A stretch of DNA of 64,000 bases from Bacteroidales bacterium (GCA_023229135.1 JALNZT010000002.1:124001-188000), one strand, 5' to 3'. Positions 1 to 9,711 are shown, counted from the first letter of the stretch. The notes: generated by a model from the sequence alone, not told the origin. Numbers and translations are program-made.

Positions 1-686
1 TTGGCATGGGAACGCTGATAACTTATGGCTCTTACATTGGTAAAAAAGAAAATCTCGGCCATACCGCCCTTTCAGTATCGGCAGCGGATACTGCTATTGC
101 CATTTTGGCCGGTGTAGCTATTTTTCCCGCGGTATTTGCCTTCGGTATCGCCCCAGAGTCAGGAGCAGGGCTGGTTTTTATCACACTACCTTTGATTTTT
201 GATCAGATGGCCGGTGGCTATTTCTTTGCGCTGATATTTTTTGTATTGCTTTCAATTGCAGCACTTACTTCAACAATTTCAGTGCTTGAAGTGGTGGTAG
301 CTTACCTTTCGGAAGAGTTAAAATTAGGCCGAAAAAAGGCTACAATTCTCGCCGCTTCTTCCGTTGCATTGCTTGGCGTGGCCTGCACTATGAGTCAAGG
401 ACCCTGGTCAGTATTGGGTATTGGAGACCGTGACTTATTTGATTTGCTTGAGCTGGTATCGGCCAATGTTATGTTGCCGGTAGGCGGCTTGCTAATTGTG
501 TTGTTTGTTGGCTGGTTTATGCCTAAACCATTGCTATTTGCTGAACTTTCAAACGAAGGAAAGCTCCGCGCTCGTTTTAAGTATACCTATTTGTTTATTA
601 TTCGATTTATAGCTCCCGTTGCTATTGCCTTTGTTTTTTTGCACGGCCTGGGATTTTTTAGTCTTTTCGGTGGAGGCGATTTGTAA
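1..686 (+). CDS. Sodium-dependent (NSS family) transporter, C-terminal part
   Basis: This is the C-terminal 228 or so residues of a neurotransmitter:sodium symporter family protein, which imports amino acids or similar solutes with Na+ across the inner membrane. The frame is open to the first base, so the 5' half lies outside the window and the first internal Met (base 6) is not the start. The visible part begins at the GMGTLITYGSY motif that opens TM7 in LeuT-like proteins. FITLPLIFDQMAGG follows, then ALTSTIS, which matches the TM8 segment contributing to the Na2 sodium site in LeuT. About five to six further hydrophobic segments follow. The substrate cannot be told from this part. The gene ends 29 bases before the next one, on the same strand. 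Confidence 0.9.
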   Translation, partial: GMGTLITYGSYIGKKENLGHTALSVSAADTAIAILAGVAIFPAVFAFGIAPESGAGLVFITLPLIFDQMAGGYFFALIFFVLLSIAALTSTISVLEVVVAYLSEELKLGRKKATILAASSVALLGVACTMSQGPWSVLGIGDRDLFDLLELVSANVMLPVGGLLIVLFVGWFMPKPLLFAELSNEGKLRARFKYTYLFIIRFIAPVAIAFVFLHGLGFFSLFGGGDL

Positions 687-715
687 ATATTTAAAAACGC
701 TAAAACCTTATCGCA

Positions 716-1651
716 ATGGGATTTAAAGAACAGTTTGATTTTAGCAGAGGAGAGCAATTGGCTGTTACTGCGCTATTAATCATGCTGCTCTTGTTTATTG
801 GAATCAGCTTTTTTCCTTTGTCAATTCCTGTCAATCCGGTTTTTAGCGATCACCAACTGGATTCTGTTTTGAGCCTCCACAAAAGTGCACAAGCGCATCA
901 GGAACAGCATAGGAAAGAACACTTTGATGCTGTAAATCCTGACTATTCAGCTGCTGCTGACAGGCTGAATCCTTTTATATTTAACCCCAATAAACTCCCT
1001 GAATCGGACTGGAAAAAGCTTGGACTGCAGGATAACCAGATTCGCAATATCAAAAACTACGAGCAAAAAGGCGGCCGGTTTTTTAGGAAAGAAGACCTGA
1101 AAAAGATTTATTCCATCACAGCAACAGAGTACGAGATTCTTGAGCCTTTTATAGTGATTCCGATTCACGGCAATGTGCAGCTTGCTAAAGCTGTGATGAA
1201 ATCGGAAAATAAGGTGCGTAAAGCTGTTTCGGCAGAGAAGCGGCAAGCTGTTCGAGATGTAGAACTGAATAGTGCCGATTCGCTGGACTTAATCCAACTG
1301 CCGCAAGTGGGGCCCTGGTTCGCGCATCGCATCCTTAGGTATAGGGAAATTTTGGGAGGCTATATTCATCAAGACCAACTGCTTGAAGTCTATGGCATGG
1401 ATAAAGAAAGGCTCGATAAATTCGTCGATTACCTAACAATAGACACTGCTAATATTGATCCTCTGCGCATTAACTTTGTTGATTTTAAGCAAGTTGTAAG
1501 ACATCCTTATTTTTCTTATGGTCTCACAAAAGCAGTTTTTAACTACCGCGAACGCACAGGAATGATTGCCAATTGGGAAATTTTGCAGCAATTGGTGCCA
1601 AAAGCTGACTCGCTCTCCGTATATTTACCAAAATATTTACAATACAATTAA
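716..1651 (+). CDS. Membrane-anchored helix-hairpin-helix (ComEA-like) protein
   Basis: A 311-residue protein with one N-terminal membrane segment (about residues 17-38) and a soluble part made of ComEA-type helix-hairpin-helix units. The clearest copy is at about residues 185-235 (LNSADSLDLIQLPQVGP, then ARILRYREILGGY-like spacing). Weaker copies lie at about 80-140 and 250-300. HhH units bind DNA without sequence specificity in the ComEA and DNA-repair families. A role in DNA uptake or in another envelope process is inference only, because no competence genes are nearby. It lies 29 bases behind the symporter gene and may share its transcript. Confidence 0.75.
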   Translation: MGFKEQFDFSRGEQLAVTALLIMLLLFIGISFFPLSIPVNPVFSDHQLDSVLSLHKSAQAHQEQHRKEHFDAVNPDYSAAADRLNPFIFNPNKLPESDWKKLGLQDNQIRNIKNYEQKGGRFFRKEDLKKIYSITATEYEILEPFIVIPIHGNVQLAKAVMKSENKVRKAVSAEKRQAVRDVELNSADSLDLIQLPQVGPWFAHRILRYREILGGYIHQDQLLEVYGMDKERLDKFVDYLTIDTANIDPLRINFVDFKQVVRHPYFSYGLTKAVFNYRERTGMIANWEILQQLVPKADSLSVYLPKYLQYN

Positions 1652-1655
1652 ATTT

Positions 1656-2105
1656 ATGAAAATACAAAATCTGTCCATAATCAGTTTATTCGCTGCCATA
1701 CTGTTGTCATTTACAGCCTGTAGCTCAACCAAAAATACACCTCAAAAAGTCGTGAGCAAAGTAATTGAAGACCACGAAACTGAAGCCTACAACTTTCCCG
1801 AAGGTGTGTATTACACCTATCAATTTGAAGGAGACAGGCCGGCATACGATTTTGATGTAGAGGCACTTATAAAACAGCTTGCCTCTTCCGAAATTCCGGT
1901 AAAAAATATGTGGTACAAAGGCGCATCCTCCTCCTGCACTCCTCCCGGAAGCAGCATGAGCATGAGTGTGGTGGTTGACGCTGTTTTGATTATACAAACC
2001 ACAGAAACCATTGAAAAAGTGCGCGAACTGGGCTTTCAAAGAACCACCGCACCCGCCATGGGGCAATGTTCCTATAGGGTTAGCAGGTATGTTTTCTCAA
2101 AATAG
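1656..2105 (+). CDS. Small putative lipoprotein of unknown function
   Basis: I do not recognise the family. The 149-residue product starts with a lipoprotein signal peptide: a short basic start, a hydrophobic run, and a lipobox ending FTAC at about residue 21. ATG at 1656 is chosen because it sits five bases after the stop of the HhH gene and puts the signal at the N-terminus; an ATG further upstream would overlap that gene by 86 bases. The mature part has a Ser/Met-rich stretch and two further Cys residues (SSSCTPP and GQCSYR) that could form a disulfide in the periplasm. It is probably exported and anchored in a membrane. Confidence 0.65.
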   Translation: MKIQNLSIISLFAAILLSFTACSSTKNTPQKVVSKVIEDHETEAYNFPEGVYYTYQFEGDRPAYDFDVEALIKQLASSEIPVKNMWYKGASSSCTPPGSSMSMSVVVDAVLIIQTTETIEKVRELGFQRTTAPAMGQCSYRVSRYVFSK

Positions 2106-2189
2106 TCTTTGTAAGTCTTGCCTTTGAGCTCTTCTTTTCAAGAAGTTAAAAAAAATATATCTAAAATGCTGATTTAAAATGTAATAGTT

Positions 2190-3635
2190 ATGACAATAAA
2201 GCTGTTTTCACGTTTCCCAAAGACCTTTTGGACAGCCAACACCTTAGAGCTTTTTGAGCGCTGGGCTTGGTATGGGATGTTCAATGTACTGGCGATTTAT
2301 CTAACAGCTTCAACGGATACCGGCGCCCTTGGTTTTACGCAGGAACAAAAGGGAAGCATGATGGGAATTGTATCGGCTATGCTTTATTTCTTACCCGTGA
2401 TTACTGGCTCTATTGCTGATAAGCTGGGCTACAAAAAGGTTTTGTTGCTTTCATTTGGGATTTTATCAACGGGCTACCTGATAATGGGTCATCTCACCAA
2501 TTACAGCCTGGTTTTTGCAGCATTTTTCTTTATTGCAATCGGGGGTGCACTTTTCAAACCTGTTATTTCTGCTACCATTGCTAAAACTACCAACGAGAAA
2601 AACTCCTCCATCGGCTTTGGGATCTTTTATATGATGGTGAATTTGGGCGCGATGATAGGCCCTTTTGTTGCCAGCAAATTGCGTGAAACCTCCTGGGATT
2701 ATGTGTTTTACGTAAGTGCCGGTATTATCGCGCTTAACTTTGTGCTGGTCTTGTTTTTTTACAAAGAACCCGATCGTGTTCCCAATGAGCTTAGCCTGAG
2801 AAAGTCGGTCGCACAGGCGCTAAAAAATATTTTTATCGCACTCAAAGATTTTAGGTTTTTCCTGTTTCTGCTCATTATCGTAGGTTTTTGGAGCATGTAT
2901 TTTCAGTTGTTCTATACACTGCCGGTCTTTATAGATCAATGGGTAAATACGCGTGGGCTCTACGACTGGCTTTTTGAACTTTCTCCATGGCTGGCCGGTA
3001 TTTTTGGCACGGCGCAGGGAACGGTAAACCCTGAAATGATTTTAAACCTCGACGCGCTTTATATTGTGCTGTTTCAAGTTGTGGTTTCGGGAATCGTAAT
3101 GCGCTTGCGGCCTATCAGCGCCATGATTGTTGGGATCGTCATCGCCTCTATTGGTATTGGGTTAACTTTTATGTTTAACAGCCCGTTTTTTCTGTTTTTC
3201 TCTATCCTGATTTTCGCGTTTGGAGAGATGGCCAGCTCACCGAAAATCACAGAATATATCGGCCGTATAGCGCCAAAAGATAAGCTGGGTTTATATATGG
3301 GTTGCTCGTTTTTGCCCATGTCGGGTGGAAACTTTTTGGCAGGAATTTTATCCGGACCTGTCTATGCTGATTGGGCTGATAAATTGCAACTGCTGCGCCG
3401 TGATCTGGCAATAAAAGGCATCGAAATGCCGGCACTTTCGGATCAATTTACGCAAAACGACCTGTTTCTGGAAGCAGCGCGCAATTATAATATGACCATC
3501 AATGAGCTTACAAATTATTTGTGGCAAACTTATCAGCCCGGAAATATCTGGTATTTGTTTACTGGAATTGGCCTGGGAACAGCCTTGCTACTATGGGTTT
3601 TCGATCGCTTGCTGATGCGCAAAAAAGCAGCCTAA
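2190..3635 (+). CDS. POT-family proton-dependent oligopeptide transporter
   Basis: A 481-residue MFS protein with about 12-14 membrane segments. The first helix carries LELFERWAWYGMF, which fits the ExxERxxxYG signature of the POT/PTR2 family. These symporters take up di- and tripeptides with protons. The second motif region (FKPVISATIAK, GFGIFYMMVNLGAMIGP) also matches POT proteins. The loop at about residues 250-280 is longer than in E. coli DtpA. The gene stands alone and converges on the rhomboid gene with only 17 bases between the two stops. The family is clear; the substrate range is inferred from the family. Confidence 0.85.
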   Translation: MTIKLFSRFPKTFWTANTLELFERWAWYGMFNVLAIYLTASTDTGALGFTQEQKGSMMGIVSAMLYFLPVITGSIADKLGYKKVLLLSFGILSTGYLIMGHLTNYSLVFAAFFFIAIGGALFKPVISATIAKTTNEKNSSIGFGIFYMMVNLGAMIGPFVASKLRETSWDYVFYVSAGIIALNFVLVLFFYKEPDRVPNELSLRKSVAQALKNIFIALKDFRFFLFLLIIVGFWSMYFQLFYTLPVFIDQWVNTRGLYDWLFELSPWLAGIFGTAQGTVNPEMILNLDALYIVLFQVVVSGIVMRLRPISAMIVGIVIASIGIGLTFMFNSPFFLFFSILIFAFGEMASSPKITEYIGRIAPKDKLGLYMGCSFLPMSGGNFLAGILSGPVYADWADKLQLLRRDLAIKGIEMPALSDQFTQNDLFLEAARNYNMTINELTNYLWQTYQPGNIWYLFTGIGLGTALLLWVFDRLLMRKKAA

Positions 3636-3652
3636 GGATTTGAGAACAGCTC

Positions 3653-4411
3653 CTAAGTACTGCCTTTCTTTTTGAAGCGATAAACCACCGTCAAGTCATT
3701 TTTATCGGGTTGTGGTATGTCCCAATAAGGGCGTTCTTCCGATGTTTGATTTTCTGGAACATCAAGCGGAGCTGTGGTTTCGGCAGTTTCGGAGGTTTCT
3801 TCCTCTTTCTCTATGTCCCAAGAATAAAGTCTTTTTTGAGGGCCTTGTTTGCGATAAAACCAAGCCAAAATTACACCGGCCAACAAACCACTTAAATGGC
3901 CCTCCCAGGAAATATTTTTCTCTGGAAATAATTCGGGGAAAATACCCCAGATCAAACTGCCATATAAAAACACCACAACAAAAGATAAGGCCATCAGCCG
4001 GTTGTCGCGCCTCAGGAATCCGCTCAACATCAAAAAAGCAGCGAGTGCATAAATCAAACCGCTGGCGCCAATATGTACGCCATCGCGCGCGCCAAGCCAA
4101 ACCCACGAACCGGATAAAACTACACTCAGTGTTAAAATCTCGGTAGCTAAAGTGCGGTAGAAATAATATAAACCGGCTATCAATACAAAAACAGGTGCTG
4201 AATTGGCCATCAAATGGTTCCAGTCACCATGCAGAAATGGTGAGAGAATAATACCTGGTAACCCACTGATCTTGAGTGGCTCAATGCCTAAAAATGATAA
4301 GCTGACATCAAACACGTATTCGGAAATTTTGACCAGCCACATCAGAAGTAAAAACAGGGCTGGGACAAAAAAACTGGTAGTAATACGGTGTTTCTCTGTT
4401 GGGTCTTGCAT
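3653..4411 (-). CDS. Rhomboid-family intramembrane serine protease
   Basis: A 252-residue membrane protein with six or so hydrophobic segments and a charged, Glu/Thr-rich cytoplasmic tail (about residues 195-252). The catalytic dyad is visible: Ser117 in IGASGLIYA and His172 in WEGHLSGLLAG. The L1/TM2 motif HGDWNHLMAN supplies the His/Asn oxyanion residues. Rhomboids cleave membrane-embedded substrates. The charged tail is unusual for the family core and may be a regulatory or docking extension. The gene converges on the POT transporter and is divergent from tamL. Confidence 0.88.
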   Translation of the reverse strand: MQDPTEKHRITTSFFVPALFLLLMWLVKISEYVFDVSLSFLGIEPLKISGLPGIILSPFLHGDWNHLMANSAPVFVLIAGLYYFYRTLATEILTLSVVLSGSWVWLGARDGVHIGASGLIYALAAFLMLSGFLRRDNRLMALSFVVVFLYGSLIWGIFPELFPEKNISWEGHLSGLLAGVILAWFYRKQGPQKRLYSWDIEKEEETSETAETTAPLDVPENQTSEERPYWDIPQPDKNDLTVVYRFKKKGST

Positions 4412-4519
4412 GGAGCAGATTTATCAAAAACTATTCCGTAAGTAAAAGTACCCGTCTTATTGACATTTCGTCAGTCGAAAAAGGCCTTTCGGGCCAGGCT
4501 GTTTTAAAAGGTTTTGACG

Positions 4520-4527
4520 TACCTTTG
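4520..4527 (+). promoter_or_regulatory. Candidate -7 promoter box of tamL
   Basis: TACCTTTG matches the Bacteroidota -7 consensus TAnnTTTG exactly, 18 bases before the tamL start. No good -33 TTTG box is at the expected spacing, so this is a weak call. Confidence 0.35.
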
Positions 4528-4544
4528 TTCGTTCAAATTATTTT

Positions 4545-6860
4545 ATGAGTCAGGGTCTAAAGCTTATACTTTTGATAATTATTAGTCAGTTGATTGTGTC
4601 TTGCACGGCACGAAGGCTTATCCCTGATGGAAGTTATCTCGTTCATAAAAATACCGTTGAGCTCAAAGAAAAAAATGAAGGTTTTAGTCGTTCCGATTTA
4701 GCCGCGTTTGTTGGTCAGCGACCCAATAAAAGTTTCTTAGGTGTTCGTTTTCCGTTGTGGGTTTATTATCAAACAAAAGATAAAACGGACAAAAAATTCT
4801 GGAAATGGATCAATGAAAAAGTTGGTTCGCCTCCGGTGTATTTTGAAGAAGGTGCTGCCGAAGCTGCTGCCAATCAAATGACCAGATACCTTAATAATGT
4901 TGGCTATTTCAACTCAACGGTAGTTTCTAAAACGAAGATTATAAAGTATAAAGCCGAGGTAATTTATAAAGTAGAAACCGCAACACCATACCGCATCAAT
5001 GCGTTTGAGTATGCCGTTGCTGATAGCGCTCTCGCAGAATGGATTGAAGTCCCAAAAGCCAGTACACCTTTCAAGTCAGGTAATATTTATAATGTTTACC
5101 AACTGGATGAAGAACGCGGCAGGATCACTGACTATTTGAAAAATAATGGCTTTTACAATTTTTCAAGAGACTTTATTTTTTATGAGGTTGATAGCATTTT
5201 CGGCAACTATACCCTGAATGTGAAAATGCGGATTGACAGCATCAATACCGATCAGGGACAAAAGGCCCATCAGCGGTATTTTATTAATAAAGTTACAGTC
5301 TTTCCGAATTTTAAACCCGCTCTGGTTAATGATCCCATAACCGATAGTAGCAGGCTTGATGTGTTTGCGGGTAGAAATAGGGAGCAACACGAACTCTATT
5401 TTTATTCTGTGGGCGATATGCGCATGCGGCCTCAGACTTTTGGGCAGATTATCCAACTGCACAATGGAGAGCCTTTCAGCATGCGAAAGCTTAAACAAAC
5501 CTATCGTGGATTGGGTAATTTTAGGATTTTTTCTACTACAACAATTGATTTTACAGATTTTGTAAGGCAGGATACCAACTTCCTGGACGTGCGAATTGAG
5601 CTACAACGCAATAAAGTACACGCTTACGACCTGGAGGTTGAAGGCACAAACTCTGCGGGAGATTTGGGCTTAAGAGGCAGCCTGGTCTACTCTAATAAAA
5701 ACCTGTTCAGGGGTGCTGAGTTATTCCGGTTTAGCATCAAAGGAGGTGTTGAAGCACAGCGTGTTGTACCGCTTGCCGGAGAAAATCAAACGACAACTGC
5801 AGCGCTTTTTAATACCAACGAGCTGGGTGTTAATGCAAACCTCGTTGTGCCACGCTTCTTGAGTCCTGTAAAGTTTAGGAATTTCGTGTTGGAATATCAG
5901 CCTAAAACAAGTTTTAACCTGGGCTACAGCAGCCAGCACAGGGCTAATTATGACCGGCAAATCGTTCAAACTAATTTTGGTTACGACTGGATGACTAGCA
6001 ATACTATACAGCATATTTTCACACCGGTCAACCTCAATAGTGTGAAAGTGAATCCTTCTGCTGCTTTTCAGAAAATACTCGACCAGGAAACCAACCAAAG
6101 GATTAAAGATCAATACTCTAACCACCTTATACTGGGGCTGAAATATAGTTTTGTATTTAATAACCAGAACATCAATAAGATTAAGAACTTTAGTTATTTC
6201 AGAGCAAATTTTGAATCATCTGGCAATCTCCTGTCACTTTTTAACCATACGCCGCTGATTAGTAGTGATGGAGATCATCGTGAGCTGCTCGGTATTCGTT
6301 ATGCACAGTTTGCCAGATTCGATTTTGACTTCCGACAGTACTTCCTTCTGTCAAAAAACAATCAGTTGGTACTCAGAGCTATAATTGGGTTTGGATTGCC
6401 TTATGGAAACTCAATCGATATACCTTTTGAACGTAGTTTTTATGGTGGTGGCGCTAATGGCATGCGTGGATGGGTGTTTCGAGAGTTGGGGCCGGGCGGT
6501 TTTAATGGTGAAGGCAATGTGGAGCGTATTGGTGACATTCAGTTGGAGACAAGCTTCGAATACCGTTTTCCGATTTCCGGCTTCCTGAAAGGCGCAATTT
6601 TTACTGACATTGGCAATATCTGGACCATCAATGAAAATACTTATCTGCCCGATGGAGCCTTTGATTTTCACGATTTTTATAAGCAATTGGCGGTAGATGC
6701 CGGTTTTGGTTTTCGCTTCGACTTCTCTTTCTTTATTTTTAGGCTTGATGCCGCCCTGCCGCTTAGAAACCCCGCCAAGGAACCTGGGGCGCGTTGGGTT
6801 GTAGGTCAATCACAAATGAAAGATATCATCTGGAATTTTGGTATCGGATATCCGTTTTAA
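4545..6860 (+). CDS. tamL: TamL-like outer membrane assembly lipoprotein (Omp85 family)
   Basis: A 771-residue Omp85-superfamily protein. The N-terminus is a lipoprotein signal (LIVSC at about residues 16-20) followed by TARRLIPDGSYLV, typical of Bacteroidota TamL, the lipidated counterpart of TamA. POTRA-like modules occupy about residues 25-340, and a beta-barrel fills the C-terminal half. The barrel contains the Omp85 features FYGGGANGMRGW and FTDIGNIW, and ends with aromatic Phe in FGIGYPF, the usual outer-membrane C-terminal signal. The protein likely helps insert or translocate outer-membrane proteins. A tamB partner is not in the window. The helicase gene starts two bases after its stop. 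Confidence 0.85.
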   Translation: MSQGLKLILLIIISQLIVSCTARRLIPDGSYLVHKNTVELKEKNEGFSRSDLAAFVGQRPNKSFLGVRFPLWVYYQTKDKTDKKFWKWINEKVGSPPVYFEEGAAEAAANQMTRYLNNVGYFNSTVVSKTKIIKYKAEVIYKVETATPYRINAFEYAVADSALAEWIEVPKASTPFKSGNIYNVYQLDEERGRITDYLKNNGFYNFSRDFIFYEVDSIFGNYTLNVKMRIDSINTDQGQKAHQRYFINKVTVFPNFKPALVNDPITDSSRLDVFAGRNREQHELYFYSVGDMRMRPQTFGQIIQLHNGEPFSMRKLKQTYRGLGNFRIFSTTTIDFTDFVRQDTNFLDVRIELQRNKVHAYDLEVEGTNSAGDLGLRGSLVYSNKNLFRGAELFRFSIKGGVEAQRVVPLAGENQTTTAALFNTNELGVNANLVVPRFLSPVKFRNFVLEYQPKTSFNLGYSSQHRANYDRQIVQTNFGYDWMTSNTIQHIFTPVNLNSVKVNPSAAFQKILDQETNQRIKDQYSNHLILGLKYSFVFNNQNINKIKNFSYFRANFESSGNLLSLFNHTPLISSDGDHRELLGIRYAQFARFDFDFRQYFLLSKNNQLVLRAIIGFGLPYGNSIDIPFERSFYGGGANGMRGWVFRELGPGGFNGEGNVERIGDIQLETSFEYRFPISGFLKGAIFTDIGNIWTINENTYLPDGAFDFHDFYKQLAVDAGFGFRFDFSFFIFRLDAALPLRNPAKEPGARWVVGQSQMKDIIWNFGIGYPF

Positions 6861-6861
6861 G

Positions 6862-8289
6862 ATGGATAGGGGCATGTTGTTTCGGCTCTTATTGAAACGC
6901 TTTGCTTTGATGCCTACGAGCGGACAAAGCACGGTGATGCAGCATTTGGCAGCTTTTATTTTATCGACCAAACAACAACCTGTCTATCTGCTTAAAGGTT
7001 ATGCAGGAACCGGAAAAACAACGCTGGTAACAACACTCGTAAAGGTTTTGCCGGAAATTGGTCAGCAGTATGTTTTGCTTGCGCCAACTGGTCGGGCAGC
7101 CAAGGTACTCAATCAATATACCGGCAAACCGGCCTCTACCATTCACCGCAAGCTTTATCAGCGCTCAGCTATGGCCGATGGCAGCGTAAAAGTGGCACGC
7201 AAAACCAATAAGCAAAAGCATACCGTTTTTATTGTGGATGAGGCCTCCATGATAAGTGATAGCATCCAAACGAGTGGTTTTGGTACTCAAAATAGTCTGC
7301 TCGACGATTTGATGGAGTTTGTGTTTGAAGGCGAATCCTGCCGGCTTTTACTTATTGGCGATCAGGCGCAGCTGCCTCCCGTTGGCCTGGAAAATAGCCC
7401 GGCACTTGATTTTGCCATGTTGAAAGCCGCTTATGCCATCACTTCAGCGCAGTTTGAACTCACAGAAGTAATGCGGCAATCACTTGAATCGGGCATATTA
7501 TTGAATGCCACTCTTTTACGTGAACGTATGCACCGGCAGTTTTATGATTTTCCGCTTTTCCACTTGCAGGCTTTTAACGATATTATGGTGGTTGAACCCG
7601 ATCGTTTTGAAGAATTGCTCCAGGATGCTTTTGGCGGTCGCGACCATACCGAAGCGGCCATTATTTGTCGGTCAAACAAACGTGCCAATAACTTCAACAG
7701 CGAGATTCGTTACCGTATTTTGGGCATGGAAGACGAGCTGTCTGCAGGTGATTTGTTGATGGTCGTGAAAAATAATTATTTCTGGTTGCAGGATCAGGAG
7801 CAAGGCGGCTTTATTGCCAATGGCGATATAGCTGAAGTACATCGCATCCATCATACCGAAGAAATGTATGGGCTTCATTTTGCCGATGCTGAAATTAGTT
7901 TGGTTGATTATCCAGATAATCCCGCATTAACCGTAAAGCTGATGCTTGATACGCTGATGGCGGATAGCCCCGCTCTTGCAGAAGCTGATTACCAGAAGTT
8001 TGTGGCTGCCGTGGAAGAAGATTACCTACACATCCCATCGCGCCGGCAACGTTACGCCGAGATGAAAACAAATCCCTACTTTAACGCCCTTCAGGTGAAA
8101 TTTGCCTACGCACTAACCTGTCACAAAACACAAGGTGGACAATGGCCCACAATTTTTGTGGACGCCGGTTTCCTGCATGTTAAAGAAGAAGCTGATCACA
8201 ACGATTTCAGATGGCTTTATACGGCATTTACACGGGCAACATCTAAGCTTTACCTGGTAAACTTTCCTGAGAAAACAGTGGAAGAATAG
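6862..8289 (+). CDS. RecD-like ATP-dependent DNA helicase
   Basis: A 475-residue superfamily 1 helicase of the RecD2-like/AAA_30 type. It shows the Q-like motif PTSGQ near residue 18, Walker A GYAGTGKTT at 46-54, the Ia-like LLAPTGRAAKVL, the Walker B FIVDEASMI, the motif III LIGDQAQLPPVG, and a C-terminal UvrD_C_2-like region with ALTCHKTQGGQW and YTAFTRATSKLYLV. It would unwind DNA 5' to 3' in repair or recombination. Start 6862 is preferred because it follows the tamL stop by one base; ATG 6838 would overlap tamL by 23 bases. It may be co-transcribed with tamL, and hairpins follow the stop. Confidence 0.85.
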   Translation: MDRGMLFRLLLKRFALMPTSGQSTVMQHLAAFILSTKQQPVYLLKGYAGTGKTTLVTTLVKVLPEIGQQYVLLAPTGRAAKVLNQYTGKPASTIHRKLYQRSAMADGSVKVARKTNKQKHTVFIVDEASMISDSIQTSGFGTQNSLLDDLMEFVFEGESCRLLLIGDQAQLPPVGLENSPALDFAMLKAAYAITSAQFELTEVMRQSLESGILLNATLLRERMHRQFYDFPLFHLQAFNDIMVVEPDRFEELLQDAFGGRDHTEAAIICRSNKRANNFNSEIRYRILGMEDELSAGDLLMVVKNNYFWLQDQEQGGFIANGDIAEVHRIHHTEEMYGLHFADAEISLVDYPDNPALTVKLMLDTLMADSPALAEADYQKFVAAVEEDYLHIPSRRQRYAEMKTNPYFNALQVKFAYALTCHKTQGGQWPTIFVDAGFLHVKEEADHNDFRWLYTAFTRATSKLYLVNFPEKTVEE

Positions 8290-8310
8290 AAAGATTTTGG
8301 TTTTTATTTT

Positions 8311-8343
8311 AAACCTCAAAGGTTTCCAAAACCTTTGAGGTTT
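8311..8343. terminator. Perfect 15-bp hairpin after the helicase gene
   Basis: Arms 8311-8325 and 8329-8343 are exact inverted repeats around a 3-base loop. A pure U-run does not follow, so it may be an mRNA 3'-end stabiliser rather than a strong terminator. It lies between the convergent helicase and porV genes. Confidence 0.55.
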
Positions 8344-8360
8344 AGTAAATAACCAACAAA

Positions 8361-8390
8361 AAAACCCGCTCAATTTGTGAACGGGTTTTT
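8361..8390. terminator. Bidirectional hairpin terminator between helicase and porV
   Basis: Arms AAAAACCCG and CGGGTTTTT, with extra pairing inside the loop, give a stem with T-runs on either strand. It can serve the rightward helicase and the leftward porV transcripts. Confidence 0.65.
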
Positions 8391-8412
8391 GAATTTTTAT
8401 TATTTCAAATAG

Positions 8413-9633
8413 TTACTTATTTTTTGCCGTCATACTTCCTAAGTCGAAGGTGAGTGCGAAGCGCAGCGTGTTTTGCAGCGGGTTATTTCTCGAATCAATA
8501 GGAATCAAATAAGAGAAATCAAGTCCAAATACGTTGTAACGCAAGCCTGCTCCCAGTGTGAAAAATTTACGGTTGCCTTTTGATTTATCTTCATAAAAGA
8601 AACCACCACGCAAAGCAAAAACTTTGTTATACCAGTATTCGGTGCCAACGGCAAGGCTCAATTCGCGCATTTCTTCGCCAAAACCATCGGGTGCATCGTA
8701 AAAAGACTGAATCATTCCGCCTACAACAGAAACGTCATCATCCATGCCTTTGTAAATTTCAAATTTGTCTGTTCCGGGTATAGGAATGTTATTTCCGGCG
8801 CTGTCTCTTTTATAGATAGGGGGCGTAGGCACTAACAGTTTGTTGATGTCAATTGAGAAAGCCAATGTGTTATAATCATCAAGTTCGAGCGTAAGGGTAG
8901 GGCCGAAACGCAGGTTTGTGGGGATAAAATCTTTTTTGATACTGGCTTCGCTATAACCCAGCTTTGTTCCAATATTTGAAATATTTACGCCCCAGGCAAA
9001 TTTGGCGGCGATATCCTTAAACCAGGTAACATCGTCTTCCCAATACACAGCAACGTCAGCTGCTACAGAGGTTCCGGCAGATGTTGCAGCGCCTTGAACA
9101 TACTGTCCTTGTGTGAGGTTTGAATAGATAAACCGTCCGGCAACAGCACCCGATAACCTGTCGGTAAGCTTGCGTGAGTAGGTCGCGTCAATGGCCCATT
9201 CGTTGGGGCTGTAGGTGCCTTGTTCAATACCTTGATCATTGGTAAACTGAATATCACCCAGACTGAAATAGCGTAAAGTAGCCGCCACCGCCGACATATT
9301 GTCAATGCGTTTATGAAAAGCCAGGTAAGCCAGATTCATATCAGGTACCAGATTACGCAACCAAGGGCTATATGCTAAACCTATACTCATATCTTTTTCA
9401 AATACCGCATATTTAGCTGGATTCCAGTGCATAGAATAAACGTCGGGGCTGGTAGAAACACCGGCATCGCCCATTGCGCCGGCACGAGCATCAGGAGCGA
9501 TCTGTAAAAAAGGAACGGCTGTTGTAATAACATTTAAATTTCCACCGGCAAGATTGCTGTAATTATAGTCTTGTCCCTGCGATTGCAGTCCCACAATGAT
9601 TAGCGCGGCAAGAAACAGAATTTTGATCTTCAT
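8413..9633 (-). CDS. porV: Type IX secretion outer membrane protein PorV
   Basis: A 406-residue outer-membrane beta-barrel of the PorV (LptO) family, related to FadL/OmpP1. After a signal peptide ending around SQGQDY, it has the PorV hallmark APDARAGAMGDAGV (about residues 47-60), then SMHWNPAKYA and GLAYSPWL. PorV is the shuttle that takes T9SS cargo from the translocon to the attachment complex, where PorU removes the C-terminal signal. The gene lies directly downstream of two porU-like genes on the same strand, a conserved T9SS arrangement. It has its own -7 box candidate at 9666-9673. Strong call. Confidence 0.93.
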   Translation of the reverse strand: MKIKILFLAALIIVGLQSQGQDYNYSNLAGGNLNVITTAVPFLQIAPDARAGAMGDAGVSTSPDVYSMHWNPAKYAVFEKDMSIGLAYSPWLRNLVPDMNLAYLAFHKRIDNMSAVAATLRYFSLGDIQFTNDQGIEQGTYSPNEWAIDATYSRKLTDRLSGAVAGRFIYSNLTQGQYVQGAATSAGTSVAADVAVYWEDDVTWFKDIAAKFAWGVNISNIGTKLGYSEASIKKDFIPTNLRFGPTLTLELDDYNTLAFSIDINKLLVPTPPIYKRDSAGNNIPIPGTDKFEIYKGMDDDVSVVGGMIQSFYDAPDGFGEEMRELSLAVGTEYWYNKVFALRGGFFYEDKSKGNRKFFTLGAGLRYNVFGLDFSYLIPIDSRNNPLQNTLRFALTFDLGSMTAKNK

Positions 9634-9665
9634 AAATTTTTGAGTGAGGTTATCAATTTGATGTG

Positions 9666-9673
9666 CAAAACTA
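9666..9673 (-). promoter_or_regulatory. Candidate -7 box of porV
   Basis: On the minus strand the bases read TAGTTTTG, an exact TAnnTTTG, about 33 bases before the porV start in the short gap behind the upstream porU. No good -33 element is seen. It may allow porV expression apart from the porU pair. Confidence 0.33.
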
Positions 9674-9711
9674 ACGATTAATTATATTTAATATTGTTGT
9701 ATCGAAGTGTA

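Noticed and set aside
3712..4146. 144-residue plus-strand ORF within the rhomboid gene
   Set aside because: It is a shadow frame; the minus strand encodes a rhomboid with catalytic Ser and His.
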